Assembly (NCBI RefSeq): GCF_030272615.1
Contig: NC_081414.1
Location: forward strand, 5,837,001 to 5,901,000
From: Cryptomeria japonica
Taxonomy: Eukaryota; Streptophyta; Pinopsida; Cupressales; Cupressaceae
Reading direction: 5' to 3'
DNA: 64,000 nt
Below the pieces are notes generated by a model. It ran no database searches, had not been told where the DNA came from, and saw only the letters and a program-made list of their open reading frames with translations. Made by a program: the position numbers and the translations under genes. This document shows positions 57,220 through 64,000 of this stretch, one piece after another. How positions within the stretch are numbered: position 1 is the stretch's first letter; the number at the start of each line of letters is the position of its first letter.

Positions 57220-57489
57220 TAGACCACGGGCAAAAGACATCCTCATTGTCATCTACACCCTCACGAGATCACAGTGCAGAGCAAGAAAAAGAGCAGCAGC
57301 AGTCAGCAGCGATGGCTTTCGTACATAGATTCGACCGCGTTCGCCGATTCCAGAGACTAGCAGATGCAGGAGAGCCGGTAAGTACCAGAAAACCTCCTCG
57401 TACTTTCACGCATTTCAAGTTTTGTCATTAATGCTCAATAGGTAGCAATAAATGCACTAGGAGTAGGGTATTTAAAAAATGCAAAAATG

Positions 57490-57770
57490 CGCAACCACGT
57501 CTGTGTCAGTGCCAGGTGCGTCTGTGTCCAACAGGCGCGTCTGTGTCGGTTTCAAGCACGTCTGTGCCTGGGACCGCGTTTGCGTTGATTGCGGGCGCGT
57601 TTGCGAATTGTAGAGGCGTTTATGTCATATAGGGACGTCTATGTTCCCTAGCCGCGTTTGTGCATGAGATAGGCACGTATGTGTTCAGAAAGCACGTCTG
57701 TGTTGCAGAAGTGCATTTGTGCAGTCTATAAGCGCGTTTATGAGTTTAAAGCGCGTTTGTGTGTTTAAAA
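57490..57770. repeat. Degenerate GCGCGT(C/T)TGTG tandem array
   Basis: Around 12 units of about 20-25 bp sharing the core GCGCGTCTGTG or GCGCGTTTGTG. CpG-rich at its start, increasingly T/A-substituted along the array. Confidence 0.75.
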
Positions 57771-57892
57771 TGCATAGTTTAAGTCTTCTAGGTCAAATCG
57801 ACAGTTCTGTGATGAACATACGCTGTCGATTGGATAAGCTGCTGAGAGGATACACTCAAGCAGGTCCTCTAGGAAGACTAGGATAGATCAAG

Positions 57893-58130
57893 GCACTTTG
57901 TGATGAACAGGGAGCACCAAGATAGACAACACTTTGTGATGAACAGGGAGTGCAAATGTGAGTAACACTTTGTGATGAACAGGGAATGTCACACATGTAG
58001 TACTTTGTGATGAACAGGGAGCACTACTAGGATAGATAGCAACACTTTGTGATGAACAGTGAGTGTCACTAGGATAGATAACCATATGCATTTAGATAGC
58101 AAGTAGCATTTTGTGATAAACAGTGAATGC
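57893..58130. repeat. CTTTGTGATGAACAGGGAG repeat array
   Basis: Six copies of a conserved 19-22 bp word (starts near 57893, 57931, 57966, 58001, 58045 and 58110) with unrelated spacers of 13-45 bp containing AGGATAGATA words. A weaker seventh (CTGTGATGAACATA) is at about 57808. Confidence 0.85.
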
Positions 58131-59494
58131 CATGATAACTGACATGATTGATTGGTTGACTGCAGGAGTATCTGCCTATGTTGGAGTCACGGGAGAGATT
58201 CCCGTCGACACAGAGATTGCGACCAGAGTTGTCGATTCAGGACAGGATTGCGATTGAGGAGATGGGCCTCAGACATGTGCTATATGTGCCCGAGTTTTGG
58301 GCAAACATGGGTTTGTTGACTGCACTGGCGGAGAGATGGCACTCCGAGACTTGCACGTTTCACTTGCCTATGGGGGAGATGACAATGACCCTCGAGGATG
58401 TGTACAGGATACTGCATATACCGATTGATGGAGAGCTGATTCCATATGATCGAGATGGAGACAGGGAGGTGCTGAGACGGGTATTCCAAGATCCCGGGTT
58501 GGAGATGAGAGCAGGTCACGTGGCATGGGATACCATGACCGCGACAGGGTTAGCGCTGCCAGCTGTTATTGGAGGAGCCATCAGTGGTTTCTTATGTCCT
58601 GATAGGGCTACCCGGGGATTGGCAGTGGGCTGGGGAGGAGCACTGGAGATACTGGTGACTGAGCACACCAGATATGCCTGGGGGCCATGTGTCCTGGCAC
58701 ATTTGTACTATGAGCTGCATCAGTTTGTCTATCACGGATCAGTGGGCTTGGGCTGCAGAGTAACACTGCTACAGGTGTGGGCATATGAGCACCTTCCTAT
58801 CACACGGCCTATCCACTTCAGAGGCAGAGGACATGGATGGAGTTTTGTACACCTGTACGATATGATTACGTCACAGCCTCGGATTGGTCGGCTAGAGCAC
58901 TGGAGGCGGGTCATAGATGACATTGATATGGTTATCTGGAGGCTGTACCTGGGGTGCGAGGAGTGGGAGGACGATGTCGTGGAGCTGCCATACACATTTA
59001 GGAGCAGATATCTGATTGGGCGTACGCCCTAAATACTGGAGAGGCAGCTGGTTGACAGGGTTGGGAGACAGTTCGGCAGGATCCAGAGGATGCCGCGAGG
59101 CTCGGGCATGTATGCCTACACAGTCAGGGATCAGGCACAGTTCGGGCCATTGTTATCGTATGATCAGGCCATCACACAGCTGGCTGAGATGATGCCATTA
59201 CCCTGGGACATGTGGCCAGAGGTGGAGGATGTAGGGATGGACGCAGAGTATGCTGCATATTAGGCAGAGCATCCATTTCCAAGGTTGACAGATCCTGGAG
59301 AGCTGCTGGAGGGAGAGGTTGGAGGGGATGATGATGATGATGGTGGAGGGGATGGAGGTAGGGGCCGACGGAGGTGGAGGGGAGTAGTGGGGGAGAGGTG
59401 GGTAGCACCTCGGAGGGAGGGAGGACAGGAGGGAGCAGCCCAGGTGGTGAGGGGTCGAGGTGGATTGCCCCTATAGGTACCAGCAGCATAGGGT

Positions 59495-59640
59495 CCTAGA
59501 GCACAGGGACCTAGACAGGTGCAGGGACAGGGACAGGTGCAGAGACAGGTACAGGTTCCCCAGCATGTACAGAGACAGGCTCCAGTTTAGGCACCTAGAC
59601 AGGTACAGAGGGAGGCACAGGTATAGGCACCTGTAGAGGA
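59495..59640 (+). repeat. CAGGTACAG-type minisatellite in PMD exon 2
   Basis: Repeated 6 and 12 bp words (CAGGTGCAGGGA, CAGGTACAGAGA) encode a Gln/Val/Arg-rich stretch. Several in-frame TAG here replace CAG of the unit. Confidence 0.75.
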
Positions 59641-60149
59641 GGAACCACAGGCAGAGGCTGAGGGTGGAGATCCTAAGGAGGATGAGCTGCTAGAGCTGAG
59701 AGAGATCTGCCAGGGCCAGGCAGATGAGATCACGGAGTTGGAGCGGGAGAGGGATCGCCTCAGGATCAGGCTCCGAGATACAGAGCGAGAGAGGGAATAG
59801 GCCATCTAGTGATATACTGAGGCCGAGACAGCTCTGAGGGCAGGGAGGCAGGCGACAGAGGACGCAGGGGCAGGCTACGCATATGTGCTGCGAGCCGGAG
59901 AGGAGATTGGGTATTGGAGGGACCTGTACTATGGTGCAGTGCCAGCGAATCAGCGGGCGAGGAGCTTCCATAGACCATCGCATACAACGACGGCTATGGG
60001 AGGGAGTCATAGGAGGCAGGCATCTAGTGGTGGGGTCATGGGTCCTCCACCACCACTAGACAGGCAGGGTGATCCCGGAGCGGGTCCATCCATAGCTCAG
60101 ACTCCGTCGAGGCCAGGCGGCTTCGAGGGAGGGAGTTCATCATAGCCAT

Positions 60150-61870
60150 AGAGGGCTCCCCTTTGTATCAGTATATGTATCATTTTTGTATTGTAGACAC
60201 CTGCGGGTGATTTTGTAGCCATATGATTCTTTTGACATCATTGTATCATGACACATTTGATTATACATGAGAGATGATTCATCATTTTTGCGGCAGCTAT
60301 ATGCATGTGTACCTTATGTGATGAGATGTTCTTATGTGATGCATGTTTTATGATATGGATACTTATATGATGCAATGCAATATATTTTTGTTCTTTTATG
60401 TTGTATATGTGATGCATGATGCAAATGTGAATGTATGTAATGCAAATGAATATGATAATGCAAATGATTATTTACATGATGAAAATGTGCTAATATGTGT
60501 TGTATGCAGGATGTGATGCAATTGTGATATCTATATGTATGTATGAAATGCTTATATGTGGTGATGTAGGTGCAGCTACATGAAATGCAAATATTTTTGG
60601 TGTGTCATTATACTCAGTCATGTGATAGCAGGCTACACGGACTCGAGAAGGACGATGGAAGTCAATCAAGAAAGGGGGATGGAAGACAGAAGATATGAAA
60701 GTGAAAGAGCTTCTTGTGCGTTATCATCATTGAGCTTTATTATGGCAGTATAGGTTATGACAATTGAGGCATTTGTTCGGCCCAGAAAGTCATTGTACCT
60801 GTTTGCATGGAGATAAGACAGTCACAAACAAGGAATGCCCCAGTTCATACTAGACTCACAGTGTCCTCATATCCTTGGACAAGTCATAGCATTACTAAAA
60901 GACAATTGACAGACAGCAAATGCAAATAGGTGATGATACCCCATCCTCGCCTTTCTAGTCAAAGACATCCTGGAGATAGAATCTCTAGTCAAAGACATCC
61001 TGGAAAAGCTAAAAGACATGTCACCAAAAAGATAAAATCAAAAGAAAACCAAGACTCGACACCAACATCCACTGTAGTCCTCAAGTTTAGTGTCTCTTGT
61101 CACTTGTTTAAGTCTTATTCGATTGTGGTCACAATGTTCACTTTCACAAAAATGATAGATAGCACTGAACCATAATGTTGTCTGAGTCTGTTGAAAGATT
61201 TGATTTTGTTGAAGCTCATTGTTGTTGCTGTGTCTCATTTGAAACTGATTGAATCCATGAAACTGATACTTTATTGTGGAGAAGATGGAACTTTATTGTG
61301 GACTGGCGATGCAGATGTTGCTTTATTGCGGATTGTGCGTGGATAGACTTGAAGGAAGCTGGAAGAAACTATACTCCTCAAAACATGTGATGTTCTCAGT
61401 TCCACACCCATTACTAGACGTAGGATTTTGCCTTAGCCACAGATAGGATCGGATTTATTATGGATGGAAAGGGAGTGAAAAGGGAGGGTTATGGATGGCT
61501 AACCAATCTTAGGTAGATCAATAACAAGCCATGATGGGAATAGGTAAGTTTATTGTGAGTGAATAGGTTGTGAGTGTGTGCAAAGTGAAAGATGAAAGAG
61601 AATCCTGAAAGAGGGAGGAGCAAAGTCTCTACGCATGGCGCTGGTGACCCAGTTTTCACCATGGTACTTGCCCAGGGTGCCACCGAAGTGGTTTTCACCG
61701 TTGGACGAAATTATTTCTCTTTACTTTTTTGATTTTTCAATGTTTTTGTGTCACAAGGCACCTGTTTGCCAGGTTTTCACCAAGTAACGATTTTTTTTTG
61801 TTTTATAATTTTTTTTTTTGTATTTTTGAAATTTTTGATTTTTTTTGTATTTTTGAATTAGGATATTCCA
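60150..61870. other. Non-coding 3' region of the Tat-lineage element
   Basis: No gene seen. 60280-60600 is rich in GATGCAAATG/TATGTGATG words. A direct repeat TCTAGTCAAAGACATCCTGGA occurs at 60954-60974 and 60985-61005. 61270-61350 has three CTTTATTG(T/C)GGA words. 61640-61790 has GGTTTTCACC words, and 61788-61855 is T-rich. Confidence 0.6.
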
Positions 61871-61875
61871 AAGAG

Positions 61876-62940
61876 CTATGTGTAAAACCTGCGAAGGTGC
61901 ATGCTGTTGATAGGATCCTCCAAAGATTCACCTTCTGTAGTTGAAAGCTGATATGCCCCAGATCCATATACCGCTGTGATGATGTAAGGACCAAGCCAGT
62001 TTGGTTCGAACTTGCCTTTCTTATCTCTGTCTTGCTGATTCTTGGGGTTTTCTCTGAGGACTAAGTCACCTACCTCAAATATGCGAGGCTTGACTTTGTG
62101 ATTGTAGCTGCAACTCATTCTTTGTTGGTAAGCCTTGAGATGATTGAAAGTAGTGTGTCTTCGTTCCTCCAACAGTTCTAGTTCTTGTAAGCGAGAGACC
62201 CTGTAGCCTTCATCGTTGATTATGCTTCTCAAGGAGACCCGTAGAGAAGGCAACTCGACCTCAATAGGCAAGATGGCTTCAGCGCCGTAGACAAGTGAGT
62301 AGGGTGTAGCTCCTGTAGGTGTGCGGACACTTGTGCGGTAGGCCCAAAGTGTAGGATTAAGTTGGATATGCCAGTTACGGCCAGCGTCATCGACTGTCTT
62401 TTTAAGGATTTTAAGAATTGTTTTGTTAGACACCTCAGCTTGGCCATTACCTTGGGGATAATATGGTGTGGAGAAACGATGAGAGATATGGAAGCGGTCA
62501 CAGAGTTCATGAACATCCTGATTTTTGAAGGGACGCCCGTTATCAGTAATAATGGAAGTAGGAATCCCGTATCGGCAAATGATGTAGTTCAAAATGAAGG
62601 TAGCGATTTGTTTCCCTGTAACTTGTGTGAGAGGCACAACTTCAATCCACTTTGTGAAATACTCTGTGGCTGTGATAATGAATTTATGACCGTTGGAAGA
62701 AGGAGGGTGAATCTTGCCTATGAGATCGAGTCCCCACTGACAAAAGGGCCAAGGAGATGCAAGTGGTTGTAGTTCCTGTGCTGGTGCATGTATGAGGTCT
62801 TCATGAATTTGACACTGCTTACATTTCTTGACAAACTGATATGCATCTTTTTCCATAGTAGGCCAGTAATATCCAGTCCTGATGAGTTTCTTGGCCAAGG
62901 TAGGACCACTAGTATGCGGACCACATATCCCTTCATGCAC
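61876..62940 (-). CDS. Tat-lineage integrase (open over 354 codons)
   Basis: Longest undamaged retroelement frame in the window. The first 45 residues carry the HHCC zinc region end (CKQCQIHEDLIH). The core holds the catalytic residues in GLDLIGKI, IITDNGRPF and QGNGQAE (D, D, E). A C-terminal beta-barrel domain (EVGDLVLRENPKNQQDRDKKGKFEPNWLGPY) follows, ending YQLSTTEG...MHLRRFYT. There is no chromodomain, as expected for Tat. The frame is part of the pol polyprotein: a break at 62940-63037 separates it from the RNase H part, so the ATG at 62940 is not a natural start. It joins element ends to target DNA in the nucleus. It may still encode a folded domain, but not a functional polyprotein. 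Confidence 0.9.
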   Translation of the reverse strand: MHEGICGPHTSGPTLAKKLIRTGYYWPTMEKDAYQFVKKCKQCQIHEDLIHAPAQELQPLASPWPFCQWGLDLIGKIHPPSSNGHKFIITATEYFTKWIEVVPLTQVTGKQIATFILNYIICRYGIPTSIITDNGRPFKNQDVHELCDRFHISHRFSTPYYPQGNGQAEVSNKTILKILKKTVDDAGRNWHIQLNPTLWAYRTSVRTPTGATPYSLVYGAEAILPIEVELPSLRVSLRSIINDEGYRVSRLQELELLEERRHTTFNHLKAYQQRMSCSYNHKVKPRIFEVGDLVLRENPKNQQDRDKKGKFEPNWLGPYIITAVYGSGAYQLSTTEGESLEDPINSMHLRRFYT

Positions 62941-63036
62941 TTCTCGTAACGCAATCTGAGCTTTGTCACTCTCTAAACATCTAAGAAGGGTGCCATCTAG
63001 ACCTCGTCAGTATAGGATATCAGCTAAAATGACGTA

Positions 63037-64000
63037 TCAAGAGGATTGGCGAATGAAAGTGCAGCGTTGATTGTTCGATAGATCGGGAGGTAAGATATTG
63101 TCGCGAAGGTATGTGAATATGGAACCATATAACTGGGATTCAGGACCAAGAACACATATCATTTCTGTAGGAGTGATCTCATATGAGGGAACCAACAGGT
63201 TGTCTACCAGGAACTCATAGCAGGTCTCATTTTGTGGTAGATCAATGAGCGAAGCAATTGTAGCCATGGCATCTGCAGCACGATTCTGTTATCTTGGTAT
63301 CTGCTCAAACTCTATCTTTGCGAAGTGCTGTTTCAGATCATCTACCAATTGTTTGTAAGGCATTAGTTTTTCATCTTTTGTTTGGTAATCATCAGTTGCT
63401 TAACGGATGACAAGTTGAGAATCCCCAAAAACCCGAAGTTCCTGGATCTTCCATTGAACTGCAATTCGTAATCGTGTTGTTAATGCCTCATATTCTGCTA
63501 TATTGTTGGTGCAAGGAAATGATAAGCGGTATGATTTTGGTATAGAATCGCGTTGAGGAGTTATAAAGAGTATACCCGCTCCTGCCCCATGCCGTGTGTA
63601 AGAGCCGTCAAAGTATAATTGCCATGGCTTTGCAGGTGATATTGTTAGAATGGACTCATCTGGAAATTCTGACTGTAGAGGAACATCATCTATCATGGGA
63701 GCATCTGCCAATTGATCTACAATTGCTTGTCCTTTGATTGCTTTCCTGTCCATGTACTCGATGTCAAATTCACTCAAAATCATTACCCACTTGGCCAGCC
63801 ACCCAGTAAGTGTAGCTTTGTTGAGAAGATATTTTAGTGGATCGATTCTGGCAATCAACTTAGTCTTGTGAGTGAGCATATAATTTCGTAACTTCTATGA
63901 AGCAAAGACCACAGTGAGACATGCACGCTCGATTGGTGTGTAGTTTAGCTCATATCCCACCAATGTGCGACTGATATAATAGACTGCCTTTTCCTTGCCG
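63037..64000 (-). pseudogene. Tat-lineage RNase H and archaeal-like RNase H
   Basis: On the minus strand, from the window edge: RNase H C-terminal half (64000-63700; YMLTHKTKLIARIDPLKYLL, SEFDIEYMDRKAIKGQAI), then the second RNase H (63660-63400; WQLYFDGSYTRHGAGAGILF, TNNIAEYEAL, VFGDSQLVI), its end and the linker to integrase (63397-63037; MATIASLIDLP, DNILPPDLS). TAA at about 63398 and two further breaks interrupt it. The catalytic Asp of YFDGS, the Glu of AEYEAL and the Asp of FGDSQ are present. The counterpart at 1-2126 is more decayed. Confidence 0.9.

Larger units (their letters stand above)
57378..58165 (+). other. Intron of the PMD gene with two repeat arrays
   Basis: 788 bp, GTAAGT...TGCAG. 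It contains an array of about a dozen GCGCGTCTGTG-type units (57490-57770) and six CTTTGTGATGAACAGGGAG-type units (57893-58130). Phase 0 on both sides. Confidence 0.7.
57312..60145 (+). pseudogene. Two-exon plant mobile domain (PMD) gene, antisense to its host retrotransposon
   Basis: Exon 1 is 57312-57377 (MAFVHRFDRVRRFQRL...), ending at a consensus donor (GAGCCG/GTAAGT). Exon 2 starts at 58166 after TTGACTGCAG, in the same phase. The PMD domain fills about 58190-59030 (LRHVLYVPEFWANMGLLTAL, TFHLPMGEMTMTLEDVYRIL, WAYEHLPITRP). Beyond a TAA at 59030 the same frame continues to a TAG at 60143, through an acidic/Gly region, a Gln/Arg-rich repeat (59500-59640) and a probable coiled coil (59650-59860). 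At least seven TAG and one TGA interrupt it, at positions where CAG or CGA is expected. The intact length would be about 680 residues. PMD proteins of the MAIN family act in plant gene silencing and development. Extra PMD ORFs are known in some plant Ty3/gypsy elements. What this copy did is unknown. Confidence 0.8.
56232..64000 (-). mobile_element. Ty3/gypsy Tat-lineage element, 3' half
   Basis: Minus-strand element running off the right edge. The 3' LTR is about 56232-56966. The PPT region is 56967-56983, then a long 3' region (56984-61870) holding a spliced gene in the opposite orientation. Integrase is 62940-61876, the second (archaeal-like) RNase H about 63660-63037, and RNase H 64000 to about 63660. 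A dual RNase H and a long region between pol and 3' LTR are typical of the Tat/Ogre group. The element is younger than the LINE it entered. The 5' half, PBS and right TSD are outside the window. Confidence 0.88.

Noticed and set aside
57893..58130. CRISPR-like array (conserved repeats, variable spacers)
   Set aside because: Plant DNA, spacers of very unequal length, no cas genes, and it lies inside an intron.
58280..59805. Minus-strand frames of 62-106 codons across the PMD exon
   Set aside because: Shadows of the GC-rich plus-strand coding exon; no homology.

Overview
This 64 kb window is plant nuclear DNA made almost entirely of transposable elements and decayed genes. Plant-specific domains (plant mobile domain, archaeal-like RNase H of Tat elements, TNP2/CACTA transposase), very long LTRs and deep nesting suggest a seed plant with a large, repeat-rich genome. 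A gymnosperm would fit, but nothing here proves the taxon. I found no intact cellular gene, rRNA, tRNA gene, CRISPR array or prokaryotic feature.

Layout. (1) 1-2126 (+): decayed Ty3/gypsy Tat-lineage pol, then an AT-rich tandem repeat (2200-2630) and a cluster of CATCGA motifs (2630-3420). (2) 3648-37888 (+): an uncharacterised, decayed gene of about 1,100 codons, split at 3759 by a 30.5 kb insertion. The insertion is an outer chromovirus (3760-34272, minus strand, TSD CCGAC). A second chromovirus (3891-18652) sits inside its 3' LTR. That inner element carries a Ty1/copia element (copia A, 7890-14498) in its pol. Another Ty1/copia element (copia B, 23467-31166, TSD TGACT) sits in the outer element's protease. 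A solo LTR of the copia A family (35560-36065) hit the same host gene separately. (3) 38843-44354 (-): a degraded CACTA transposon with a TnpA-like ORF and a TNP2 transposase. (4) 44443-49690: mostly non-coding, with a duplicated exon-like segment and a 1.6 kb solo LTR (45828-47428, TSD CATGC). (5) 49690-56231 (+): an L1-like LINE whose ORF2 is interrupted by a 2.8 kb non-autonomous LTR element (52915-55704). (6) about 56232-64000 (-): the 3' half of another Tat-lineage element. Between its pol and 3' LTR lies a two-exon plant mobile domain gene on the opposite strand (57312-60145).

How it fits together. Taking one TSD copy and the inserted DNA away rejoins the reading frame at the outer chromovirus site and at the LINE site, so the order of events can be read directly: host gene, then outer chromovirus, then inner chromovirus, then copia A; copia B went into the outer element independently. 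Most in-frame stops are TAG where CAG is expected, or TGA where CGA is expected. This is the pattern left by deamination of methylated cytosine in CHG and CG contexts, so the locus looks like long-silenced heterochromatin.

No new defence or metabolic system is visible. The items most worth following are the uncharacterised host gene family, the spliced antisense plant-mobile-domain gene with two repeat arrays in its intron, the stem-loop array in the outer chromovirus LTR, and the structured GC-rich leader shared by copia A and the non-autonomous element.
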